Shown here: piece by piece, positions 34,818 through 43,559 of the stretch
Layout: the number at the start of each line of letters is the position of its first letter
Position numbering within the stretch: position 1 is the stretch's first letter
NCBI RefSeq assembly: GCF_026343335.1
Contig: NZ_JAPELX010000001.1
Location: 3,782,001-3,846,000 of the forward strand
DNA from: Streptomyces sp. NBC_00078
GTDB taxonomy: Bacteria; Actinomycetota; Actinomycetes; Streptomycetales; Streptomycetaceae
Direction: 5' to 3'
Length of the DNA: 64,000 nt
Position numbers and translations under genes: made by a program
Notes under the pieces: model-generated
What the model was told of the DNA's origin: nothing
Databases searched by the model: none
What the model saw: only the letters and a program-made list of their open reading frames with translations

Positions 34818-35575
34818 GCGCGCACTACTTCCGTGCCGCCGCGCTCGATGGCGATGGCGTCTTCCGGGCTCAGCCCGCTGTCGGTGATCAGCAGGTCCAC
34901 GTCGCTCAGGTCGCCGAAGCGGGCGAAGTGCTCCTGGCCGTGCTTGGCGGAGTCCGCGAGCAGCACGACGCGGCGGGCCGCGGCGACCGCCGCGCGCTTC
35001 ACCGCGGCCTCGGCGAGGTCGGGGGTGGTCAGACCGTGGTCGGCGGAGAAGCCGTTGGCCGCGATGAAGAGGACGTCCGCGCGGATCTCGCCGTACGCGC
35101 GCAGCGCCCAGGCGTCCACGGCGGCGCGGGTGCGGTTGCGTACGCGCCCGCCGACGAGGTGGAGCTGGATGCCCGGGTGGTCGGCGAGGCGGGCCGCGAT
35201 CGGCAGGCTGTGCGTGACGACGGTGAGCGAGAACTCCAGCGGGATGGCGGCCGCCAGGCGCGCCACCGTGGTTCCGGCGTCGAGGATCATCGTGCCCTCG
35301 CTCGGCAGTTCCGCGAGGGCTGCCTTGGCGATGCGGTCCTTCTCGTCGGCGGAGGTGCCCTCGCGCTCGGCGAGGTCCGGCTCGAAGTCGAGGCGTCCGG
35401 CCGGTATGGCACCGCCGTGCACCCTGCGGAGCAGGCCGGCGCGGTCGAGGGCCTTCAGGTCGCGGCGGATCGTCTCCGCCGTCACCTGGAACTCCTCGGC
35501 CAGCGACATCACGTCCACCCTGCCGCCGTCGCGGGCGAGCCGGAGGATCTCCTGCTGCCGCTCAGGTGCGTACAT
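34814..35575 (-). CDS. fruR: DeoR family repressor of the fructose operon
   Basis: A 253-aa DeoR-type regulator: helix-turn-helix at 19-55 (VDVMSLAEEFQVTAETIRRDLKAL region), then the sugar-phosphate-binding isomerase-like domain with LDAGTTVARLA and DSAKHGQ. First gene of the fru operon; the inducer is expected to be fructose-1-phosphate. The upstream region has a repeated TAAACGGG half-site. Confidence 0.93.
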   Translation of the reverse strand: MYAPERQQEILRLARDGGRVDVMSLAEEFQVTAETIRRDLKALDRAGLLRRVHGGAIPAGRLDFEPDLAEREGTSADEKDRIAKAALAELPSEGTMILDAGTTVARLAAAIPLEFSLTVVTHSLPIAARLADHPGIQLHLVGGRVRNRTRAAVDAWALRAYGEIRADVLFIAANGFSADHGLTTPDLAEAAVKRAAVAAARRVVLLADSAKHGQEHFARFGDLSDVDLLITDSGLSPEDAIAIERGGTEVVRA

Positions 35576-35645
35576 GTCCGTTCACCTCCGACTCATGCCC
35601 GAACTTGTGGTTTCGCTCGGAGGCTACGCCCGGATTTCCGAAAAG

Positions 35646-35680
35646 TAAACGGGTTCGGACGCCAGTCAGACATAAACGGG
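35646..35680 (-). promoter_or_regulatory. Putative fruR promoter and operator repeats
   Basis: TAAACGGG occurs at 35646-35653 and again at 35673-35680. Reading toward fruR, TTTACT, a 17-nt spacer and TAGCCT make a plausible promoter overlapping the proximal copy, so FruR autorepression through these half-sites is reasonable. Confidence 0.5.
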
Positions 35681-35791
35681 CGTCGTTGGGGAGAACGCAG
35701 CCGGAAGCAGCAGGGCCGTGCACAAACCCTGACGCCGTGCCACCGCGTCCGTAACCCGGACCGTGGGACCCAGCTTCACGGGGGGGGTGTC

Positions 35792-36153
35792 GTGGACGAC
35801 AGGGACGACGACCCGCGCCTCCGCCCCGGCCGCCCGGATCATGAATGGCAGCGCGTCGTGGTCCAGGCGTTGACCGCTTCGCCGGTACTGGCGGACCGGA
35901 GCGCGCGAGCGACGCTGGTCGAACTGGTCGGGGACACGCTCGGGCGGCCGGTGCACCCTGCGCGAGCAGGCGACCGTACCGCTGCTGGAGCTGTTCCGGT
36001 TCTGCACCCGGCACCAGGACGGGCTGTCGGTGCTGGCGCGGCAGTTGCCGACGGTGGAACCGGGGTGCACCCAGGCGCCCTTCGTGCAGCGGCTCGCCGA
36101 CGAGTGGACGGCAGTGGACGCGCTGGACGGACTCGCCGGGGTTCCAAGAGGTG
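35792..36153 (+). pseudogene. Frameshifted effector-associated domain (EAD2-like) relic
   Basis: Two adjacent reading frames together give one EAD-like helical domain. The first (from GTG 35792) encodes WQRVVVQALTASPVLADRSA and continues to VGDTLGRPVH; the second resumes as LREQATVPLLELFRFCTRHQ and runs to RLADEWTAVDALDG. The frames are joined if one C is removed from the CCC at 35956-35958. Effector-associated domains act as adaptors in bacterial conflict systems with trypsin, caspase or NACHT partners; none is present here. It is either a degraded gene or a single-base sequence error. Confidence 0.6.
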
Positions 36154-36251
36154 CACGGGAACGCTCGCGCCCGCGCGGGACAGGATTCAGCACGCTGACT
36201 ACAGGGTGCCCGCCGCCCGCACATCGCGGGAGGCGGGCGACGCCTTCCCGG

Positions 36252-37817
36252 TCACCCCACCAGCTCGGGAGCACCCTCGGACGCCGGCTCGCGCGCGGGC
36301 CCGCCGACGGTTTCTCCGGCGTCCGCGCCGTGGTCGGCCTCCGGCTGCGCGCCCGCCTCGGCGTGCTGCGCCGCCCGCCTCGGCAAGGCGAACATCAGCA
36401 GGAAGATGACACCCATCACGCCCGCGACCCAACCCAGCGCGTGCTGGAAGGCGTTCACGAACGCCGGCCCCAACTGAGCCCGCGTCAGCCGGTCGCCGAT
36501 CTCGCCGAAGAACACCACCGAGACCAGCCCCAGCCCCAGCGCGTTGCCCATCTGCTGCACCGTGTTGATGAGCCCCGAGGCCGACCCGGCGTGCTCGCGC
36601 GGCACGTCCGACAGCACCGCGTCCGTCAGCGGGGCGACGATAAGGCCCATACCCACGCCCATCACGACCAGCGGCAGCGCCATCTGCCAGGAGGCGATCG
36701 CCATGCCGTAGCGGTCGGACTCCCCGATGTAGAGCAGGACGCCGACGGCCATGAGCAGTGCACCCGCCTGGAGCACCCGGCGGCCGAAGCGCGGCACCAG
36801 CTGCTGCACGGACAGACCGGCAGCCGTGGAGACGGCGATCGAGAACGGTACGCCGGTCAGCCCCGCCCGCAGCGGGCTCCAGCCAAGGCCGGTCTGCATG
36901 TACAGCGTCCACACCAGGAAGAACACGCCGAGCGCGACCCCGAAGACGGTCTGTACGGCGATCCCGGCCGCGAAGCTCTTCACACGGAACAGGGAGAGCT
37001 CGACCAGCGGGGAACCGTCCCGCGCCGCCTTTCGCTTCTCGTACGCCACCAGCGCCGCGAAGACGACGAGCGCGCCGGCCATCGACAGGTGGCCCCACAG
37101 CGGCCAGCCCAGCTCACGGCCGCGGGTCAGGGGATAGAGCAGCATCGTCAGGCCGAGGGTGACGAGGACGACCCCGACCAGGTCGAGCTTCAGCGCCCGC
37201 GGGGCCTTCGACTCGGTGATGAAGCGGCTGCCGAGGACCAGTCCCGCGATGCCGACGGGGAGGTTGATGAGGAAGATGGGCCGCCACTGAAGACCCCACA
37301 GGTTCCACTCCGTCAGCAGCGCGCCGAGCAGCGGGCCGGAGACGGCTCCCAGCCCCACGATCGCGCCGAACAGGCCGAACACCTTCCCCCGCTCGTGCGC
37401 CGGGAACGTGGCGTGCACGATCGACAGGACCTGCGGCACCATCATCGCCGCCATCCCGCCCTGCAGGATGCGGGAGGCGACCAGCATCTCCGGGTTGGCG
37501 GCGAAGCCGCACAGCGCCGACGCGGCGGTGAAGCCTCCGATGCCGATGAGGAACAGCCGCTTGCGGCCGTGGATGTCACCGAGCCGTCCCCCGGTGATCA
37601 GACCGGCGGCGAAGGCGAGCGCGTAACCGGCCGTGATCCACTGGATCTGGCTGACGGACGCGCCGGCGTCGCGCTGGATCGACGGGATCGCGATGTTGAC
37701 GATCGTGACGTCGACGAGGTCCATGAAGGCCGCGGTCATCACGATCGCGAGAGCGAACCAGCGGCGGCGGTCCGCCACGGGGGCCGTACTCGGTACTGGT
37801 GTTTCTGTGGAGGTCAT
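36252..37817 (-). CDS. DHA2-family MFS drug exporter
   Basis: A 521-aa, 14-helix MFS protein: motif D1 LVDVTIVNIAIPSIQ in helix 1, GGRLGDIHGRKR in loop 2-3, and antiporter motif C with GLGAVSGPLLGALL in helix 5. The DHA2 (EmrB/QacA) group exports drugs or own products using the proton gradient. Divergent from a WYL regulator with an operator-like dyad between them. Confidence 0.92.
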   Translation of the reverse strand: MTSTETPVPSTAPVADRRRWFALAIVMTAAFMDLVDVTIVNIAIPSIQRDAGASVSQIQWITAGYALAFAAGLITGGRLGDIHGRKRLFLIGIGGFTAASALCGFAANPEMLVASRILQGGMAAMMVPQVLSIVHATFPAHERGKVFGLFGAIVGLGAVSGPLLGALLTEWNLWGLQWRPIFLINLPVGIAGLVLGSRFITESKAPRALKLDLVGVVLVTLGLTMLLYPLTRGRELGWPLWGHLSMAGALVVFAALVAYEKRKAARDGSPLVELSLFRVKSFAAGIAVQTVFGVALGVFFLVWTLYMQTGLGWSPLRAGLTGVPFSIAVSTAAGLSVQQLVPRFGRRVLQAGALLMAVGVLLYIGESDRYGMAIASWQMALPLVVMGVGMGLIVAPLTDAVLSDVPREHAGSASGLINTVQQMGNALGLGLVSVVFFGEIGDRLTRAQLGPAFVNAFQHALGWVAGVMGVIFLLMFALPRRAAQHAEAGAQPEADHGADAGETVGGPAREPASEGAPELVG

Positions 37818-37836
37818 GTCCTGAACCTACGGCCTC

Positions 37837-37859
37837 ACTAGGTCAGATCGTGTCCTAGT
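37837..37859. promoter_or_regulatory. Operator-like dyad between MFS exporter and WYL regulator
   Basis: ACTAGG-N11-CCTAGT, perfect 6-bp arms, within the 62-bp gap between the two divergent starts. It is the only dyad there and would let one repressor control both genes. Confidence 0.6.
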
Positions 37860-37879
37860 TGTGCGGCATCCTCGAACTC

Positions 37880-38845
37880 ATGACGACGGACACCCCGGCC
37901 CGGCTGCTGCAGCTCCTCTCCCTCCTCCAGACGCCCCGCGAATGGCCCGGCGGTGAGCTCGCCGACCGGCTCGGGGTGTCCCGGCGCACAGTGCGTCGCG
38001 ACATCGACCGGCTGCGTGAGATCGGCTATCCCGTGCAGGCCACGATGGGCGCGGACGGCGGCTACCGGCTGGTCGCGGGCAAGGCGATGCCGCCGCTCGT
38101 GCTCGACGACGAGGAGGCGGTGGCGATCGCCATCGGGCTGCGGGCGGGGGCCGGACACGCACTCGAAGGCGTGGACGAGGCGTCCGTGCGTGCCCTCGCC
38201 AAGCTGGAACAGGTCCTGCCCTCCCGGCTGCGCCACCGCGTCTCCACGCTGCAGGCCGCGACCACGCCGCTGACCAGCGGGGACGGGGCGAGCATCGCGC
38301 CCGAGACGCTGACCGCCATGGCGTCCACGGTGGCGGGGCGGGAACGGCTGCGGTTCGCCTACCGCGCCGGTGACGGGACCGAGTCACGGCGCCTGACGGA
38401 GCCCTACCGGCTCGTCTCGACCGGGCGTCGCTGGTATCTCGTCGCGTACGACCTCGATCGCGCCGACTGGCGGACCTTCCGCGTCGACCGGGTGCGCGAG
38501 CCGTTCGCGACCGGCGCACGGTTCGCCCCACGAGAACTGCCGACGGGCAGCGCGGCGGAGTATCTGCGGCGTTCGATGCAACGGCACCAGGAGTCGTACG
38601 ACTTCGAGGTCACCTTCGCCGCCTCCGCGGAGGCCGTCGCGGCGCGCGTCCCGTCGTGGCTGGGCAGGCCGGAGCCACTCGACGCGGATTCCTGCCGGCT
38701 GCGCGGGCGGACCGGAGACGCGGTGGAGTGGCTGGCGGCCCGCCTCGCCCTCCTGGGCTTCGACTTCACGGTGCGCGAACCGGCGGAACTGGTGCAGTCC
38801 GTACGGGAGTTGGGCGCCCGGTTGGCCCGAGCGACGGGCGACTGA
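37880..38845 (+). CDS. WYL-domain transcriptional regulator (YafY type)
   Basis: A 321-aa regulator: N-terminal winged helix with GELADRLGVSRRTVRRDIDRLR (about 23-50), WYL domain (about 140-215, RFAYRAGDGTESRRLTEPYRL and RWYLVAYD), and a WCX extension at the C-terminus. WYL domains sense nucleotides or small ligands. ATG at 37880; divergent from, and probably controlling, the DHA2 exporter gene. Confidence 0.9.
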   Translation: MTTDTPARLLQLLSLLQTPREWPGGELADRLGVSRRTVRRDIDRLREIGYPVQATMGADGGYRLVAGKAMPPLVLDDEEAVAIAIGLRAGAGHALEGVDEASVRALAKLEQVLPSRLRHRVSTLQAATTPLTSGDGASIAPETLTAMASTVAGRERLRFAYRAGDGTESRRLTEPYRLVSTGRRWYLVAYDLDRADWRTFRVDRVREPFATGARFAPRELPTGSAAEYLRRSMQRHQESYDFEVTFAASAEAVAARVPSWLGRPEPLDADSCRLRGRTGDAVEWLAARLALLGFDFTVREPAELVQSVRELGARLARATGD

Positions 38846-38940
38846 CCCGCGCCTGCGCCAGACCGCCACGCCGCCATCCCGTCACAGCCGTCAGGGCTGT
38901 CAGACGTCAGGCCGCCATCCCGTCAGGACCGTCAACGCCG

Positions 38941-39660
38941 TCAAGCCACGACGCCCGCAAGGTCCGTCCACGGGAAGTCCCGTAGCGCGTCCAGGTTGCG
39001 CAGCGCCAGCGCGGCCGGTCCCCCGGGGCCGCTCGCCGGTGCCGTGCCTGCCGCCCAGCTCTCGACCGCCACGCGTACGGCGGCGCTGGCGACGGCTGCG
39101 GAGAAGCGCTGCGTGGAGGAGTGCCCGGAGCTTGCGGCCGCGTGCTTGCCAACGTTGTCGGAGCCGTCGGACCCACCCCGTCCTGCCAGTACCTCCGCCA
39201 GCCTCCCCTCCGTCGTGTGGCACACCTCCGCCCACACCTTGCCCAGCGCGGGGCTGGTGTCGCTCAGGCGGATCAGGGTGCGGACCAGTTCCCAGGAGGC
39301 CGCGGAGGCTCCCCGGCCGGGTGTCAGCGTGTGGCGTACGGCGAGCTCCAGGGCCTGCGGGAGGGGCAGGTCCGCGAGGGCTGCGGCCACCGCTTCGGTC
39401 CAGCGCTGGGCACCCACCGCATAGAGGGGCGCGACGGCCTCCTCCTTCGACGCGAAATAGCGGTAGAAGGTGCGCGGGGCCACTCCTGCGGCCTGGGCGA
39501 TGTCCTCGGCGCGGGTGGCGCGAAGTCCCTGTTTCACGAACAGTCCCGCGGCCGCGCGGGCGATGTCCATACGGGTCGCGGCCTTACGTCGCTCGGTGAG
39601 GGAGACCTGCGCCGCCTGGGGGGAAGTACGGGGGTTCGATGCGGGGGTGGGGCTGCTCAC
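38941..39660 (-). CDS. TetR family transcriptional regulator
   Basis: A 239-aa TetR protein: HTH at about 35-75 (LRATRAEDIAQAAGVAPRTFYRYFASKEEAV), then a helical C-domain interrupted by a Gly/Ser-rich loop (around residue 160). GTG start. An inverted repeat upstream suggests autoregulation. Target beyond itself is not apparent; the neighbours are in opposite orientation or separated by more than 500 bp. Confidence 0.88.
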   Translation of the reverse strand: MSSPTPASNPRTSPQAAQVSLTERRKAATRMDIARAAAGLFVKQGLRATRAEDIAQAAGVAPRTFYRYFASKEEAVAPLYAVGAQRWTEAVAAALADLPLPQALELAVRHTLTPGRGASAASWELVRTLIRLSDTSPALGKVWAEVCHTTEGRLAEVLAGRGGSDGSDNVGKHAAASSGHSSTQRFSAAVASAAVRVAVESWAAGTAPASGPGGPAALALRNLDALRDFPWTDLAGVVA

Positions 39661-39680
39661 ACCGGCAGGCTATGCCCATG

Positions 39681-39695
39681 TGGCACAATCTGCCA
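39681..39695. promoter_or_regulatory. TetR operator-like inverted repeat
   Basis: TGGCA-N5-TGCCA, 21 bp upstream of the TetR GTG start. Confidence 0.5.
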
Positions 39696-40113
39696 TCCGG
39701 CGGGCCACCCCGGCGTTCAGGTACGGGGTGCCCCGCCCATCAGCATGCCCGCGCGAAGAGAACCGGGCCCCGGCACCCGGGGGGAAGGGCGCCGAAGCCC
39801 GGCTCAGGGAAAGTCCCGGCACCGGGGGGGTGTGCGACGGGACTTGGTTCAGGGGGCCAACGGGGGGCCTGGACGGGATGGAACGGCGTGGGAGCGCGCG
39901 GGACAGCGAGTGACACAGGGCCCGAACTCCTGTGCCCTGAAGTCTTGTTCCCTCGGCTCTGACAGTTGAAGCGGCGTTACATCGCCATGTTTGCGCCGTC
40001 TTTCGCCACCCGGCGTGCGCCGCGCCCGGGCGTCGTACGCCACCCGGTCCCCACCGAGCACCGTACGAGCCCCGTCACCGCCCCTGGGCTCACCGCTCCC
40101 GGGCCGGCCGCTC
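39696..40113. other. Intergenic region between tetR and hrdD
   Basis: GC-rich sequence with no convincing gene on either strand. Small reading frames here lack ribosome-binding sites and conserved features. Near 39905-39945 are CAGGGC/GCCCTG arms that could form a hairpin. Confidence 0.4.
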
Positions 40114-40141
40114 TCGGCCTCGGCGGCGCTCCCGAGGCCGA
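40114..40141 (-). terminator. hrdD terminator
   Basis: 10-bp perfect stem TCGGCCTCGG / CCGAGGCCGA, 29 bp beyond the hrdD stop. Confidence 0.7.
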
Positions 40142-40169
40142 TCCCCGCCCCTCGGATTCCCGCCGCCCC

Positions 40170-41168
<999 letters not shown>

Positions 41169-41363
41169 GCGTGCTCCCTTGCGATGGTGGGCTGGCGGGT
41201 CATCTTCCAGAGGCCGGGCACTCGCCTGCGAGTACCACTGAGCACCTTGGTCGGGTGCCCTGCTTCCGAAGGAAACAACGACTGGAATCCGGACAGAATT
41301 CCCAAGCCGCCCTCCGATTTTTCTGATCTTGCAGTACCCTGTCCGGCCACACGAGGAGGCCCG

Positions 41364-41882
41364 ATGTCGTCGAAACGTACAGAGGTGCAGGTCAGGCCGG
41401 GAGGCGAGGGAGACCTCGGCACTCTCACCGACCTCTACAACCACTATGTACGTGAGACGCCCATCACATTCGATACCGCCGTCTTCACTCCGGAAGAGCG
41501 CCGCCCTTGGCTGCTCTCTCACCCTGAAGACGGCCCGCACCGCCTGATGGTTGCCACAGAGGCGGACACACAGGAAATTCTGGGTTACGCCACATCCAGC
41601 CCTTATCGCGCCAAGCGCGCCTACGACACCTCGGTCGAGGTGACGGTGTACGTCGCCCCGAGCGCGGGCGGGCGCGGCATCGGCACGCTGCTGTACAAGG
41701 CGCTTTTCGAGGCCCTGGCCGACGAGGACCTGCACCGCGCCTACGCGGGCATCGCCCAGCCCAACGAAGCGTCCACGCGGTTGCACGAACGCTTCGGGTT
41801 CCGGTACGTCGGCACCTATCGGGAAGTGGGCCGCAAGTTCGGGCGGTACTGGGACGTGGCCTGGTACGAGAAGGACCTCTAG
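41364..41882 (+). CDS. GNAT acetyltransferase, phosphinothricin acetyltransferase-like
   Basis: A 172-aa enzyme of the PAT/MddA group: LTDLYNHYVRETPITFDT at the start, SVEVTVYVAPSAGGRGIGTLLYKALFE as acetyl-CoA site, and GYATSSPYRAKRAYDTS. Such enzymes acetylate phosphinothricin or methionine sulfone/sulfoximine; many actinobacteria carry one as a housekeeping detoxifier. GAGGAGG precedes the ATG. Confidence 0.88.
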   Translation: MSSKRTEVQVRPGGEGDLGTLTDLYNHYVRETPITFDTAVFTPEERRPWLLSHPEDGPHRLMVATEADTQEILGYATSSPYRAKRAYDTSVEVTVYVAPSAGGRGIGTLLYKALFEALADEDLHRAYAGIAQPNEASTRLHERFGFRYVGTYREVGRKFGRYWDVAWYEKDL

Positions 41883-41979
41883 CCCACCCGTGGCCCGTAG
41901 CCCGTAGCCCCTTCCGGCCCTCGGCCCCCGGCCCCCGGCCCCCGCAAGCGGTCATCCGGCGGCCTTCAGCCGCGAACCG

Positions 41980-42771
41980 TCAGCCGAACTGTACGGACCT
42001 CTTGGCCATGCCCATCCAGAAGCCGTCGATCACGGACTCCTGCGCGTCCAGCTCGCCGGTCACGTCCGCCGCGCCCATGGTCACGAACAGCGGGGCGAAG
42101 TGCTCGGTGCGCGGGTGGGCGTAGCGGCCGGCCGGGGCCTTGTGGAGAAAGTCGAGCAGGCTGTCCCAGTCCCGCGCCTCCAGCGCCTTCCTGCCCCAGT
42201 CGTCGAACTCCGACGACCAGCTGGGCACTCCCGCGCCGGTGTGCCGCAGCGCGGCCAGGTTGTGGGTGAAGAAGCCGGAGCCGACGATCAGCACGCCCTC
42301 GTCGCGCAGCGGCGCCAGCTTGCGGCCGATGTCCATCAGCCTCACCGGGTCGAGGGTCGGCATGGAGATCTGCAGGACCGGGATGTCGGCGGCCGGGAAC
42401 ATCTCGACGAGCGGGACGTAGGCGCCGTGGTCGAGGCCGCGGTCCGGGATGTCCTGCACAGGGATGCCGGGGGCGCGCAGCAACTTCCGTACGGACTCGG
42501 CGAGTTCGGGAGCGCCCGGCGCCTCGTAGGTCACCTGGTAGTAGTGCTCGGGGAAGCCCCAGAAGTCGTAGACGAGCGGGATCGTGTCGACCGCTCCCAG
42601 CGCGAGGGGGGCTTCCTCCCAGTGGGCGGAGACCATGAGGATCGCCTTGGGGCGGGGCAGGCCCGCGGACCAGGCGGCGAGTTCACCGGGCCAGATCGGG
42701 TCGTCCGCGAGCGGTGGGGCGCCGTGGCTGAGATAGAGGGCGGGCATGCGCTCCCGGGTGGCGGCGGACAT
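41980..42771 (-). CDS. DODA-type extradiol aromatic ring-opening dioxygenase
   Basis: A 263-aa member of the YgiD/4,5-DOPA dioxygenase family. Metal ligands and catalytic His are recognisable in LYLSHGAPPL, VSAHWEE, GLDHGAYVPL and RTEHFAPLFV. It opens catechol-type rings; homologues act on DOPA or gallate-like compounds. Divergent from a MarR regulator, which probably represses it until an aromatic ligand is bound. Confidence 0.92.
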   Translation of the reverse strand: MSAATRERMPALYLSHGAPPLADDPIWPGELAAWSAGLPRPKAILMVSAHWEEAPLALGAVDTIPLVYDFWGFPEHYYQVTYEAPGAPELAESVRKLLRAPGIPVQDIPDRGLDHGAYVPLVEMFPAADIPVLQISMPTLDPVRLMDIGRKLAPLRDEGVLIVGSGFFTHNLAALRHTGAGVPSWSSEFDDWGRKALEARDWDSLLDFLHKAPAGRYAHPRTEHFAPLFVTMGAADVTGELDAQESVIDGFWMGMAKRSVQFG

Positions 42772-42800
42772 GGCGGCGACTCCCTTCGGAGAGCAGTTGT

Positions 42801-42850
42801 TTCAAGCTTGTTCAAGTCGCTTCAAGTCGCTTCAGGTTGCTTTAACTCTA
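42801..42850. repeat. Five phased decamer repeats in the DODA/marR promoter
   Basis: Consecutive 10-bp units TTCAAGCTTG, TTCAAGTCGC, TTCAAGTCGC, TTCAGGTTGC, TTTAACTCTA, in register from 42801. They lie in the 149-bp divergent promoter, one per helical turn. A further GTTTAAGTTTCAAGG occurs at 42885-42899. Confidence 0.85.
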
Positions 42851-42920
42851 AAGCGTCTGTCGTTCAAAAGCGTACGCGCCATTTGTTTAAGTTTCAAGGA
42901 GAGCCTCGTACAGTGGATGT

Positions 42921-43451
42921 ATGAACACTGCATCCACATCCGCGCCCGACCGGGAGACCCCCGCCGGGGAACCGCGCTGGCTCAGTGATGACGAGCAGCG
43001 CGTCTGGCGCTCCTACCTGCACGCGACCACGCTCCTGGAGGACCACCTCGACCGCCAGCTCCAGCGGGACGCGGGCATGCCGCACGTCTACTACGGGCTG
43101 CTGGTCGGACTCGCCGAGTCCCCGCAGCAGCGGCTGCGGATGACCGAGCTGGCGATGAAGTCGAAGATCACCCGTTCCCGCCTCTCGCACGCCATAGCGC
43201 GTCTGGAGAAGAACGGCTGGGTGCGCCGCGAGGACTGCCCCTCCGACAAGCGGGGCCAGTTCGCCGTGCTGACCGACGCGGGCGCCGAGGTACTGGCCCG
43301 GACCGCGCCGGGCCATGTGGCCGCGGTGCGGCAGGCGCTGTTCGAGCGGCTGACGCCACAACAGCAGGAGTCCCTCGGCGAGATCATGGAGATCGTCACC
43401 GAGGGACTCCAGCCGAGCGAAGCGGGTGCGGACCTGCCCTGGCTCCGCTGA
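42921..43451 (+). CDS. MarR family transcriptional regulator
   Basis: A 176-aa winged-helix regulator with RMTELAMKSKITRSRLSHAIARLE as recognition region and wing residues VRREDCPSDKRGQF. A Cys in the wing (EDC) could be redox-sensitive. TACAGT at 42909-42914 lies 6 nt before the ATG, so the transcript may be close to leaderless. Divergent from the DODA dioxygenase. Confidence 0.9.
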   Translation: MNTASTSAPDRETPAGEPRWLSDDEQRVWRSYLHATTLLEDHLDRQLQRDAGMPHVYYGLLVGLAESPQQRLRMTELAMKSKITRSRLSHAIARLEKNGWVRREDCPSDKRGQFAVLTDAGAEVLARTAPGHVAAVRQALFERLTPQQQESLGEIMEIVTEGLQPSEAGADLPWLR

Positions 43452-43489
43452 GCCGCTCACTCAGGGAGCCAGGGCACAGGCCCTGGGGT

Positions 43490-43524
43490 CGTACGTGGGA
43501 GGCGTCCCCTTCCTCTCACGTACG
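43490..43524. terminator. Bidirectional terminator between marR and MFS gene
   Basis: Stem CGTACGTGGGAGG / CCTCTCACGTACG (one G-C exception) with a 9-nt loop between convergent genes. Confidence 0.85.
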
Positions 43525-43559
43525 GATGGTTCCGAAGGGGTATGACCGGGCGGTCGCCG

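Noticed and set aside
35562..36224. 220-codon minus-strand frame between fruR and the MFS gene
   Set aside because: No motif; the + strand of the same region shows a coherent (frameshifted) helical domain.
42801..42850. Decamer array as a CRISPR or replication-origin iteron
   Set aside because: No spacers, no rep gene; position in a divergent promoter favours an operator.
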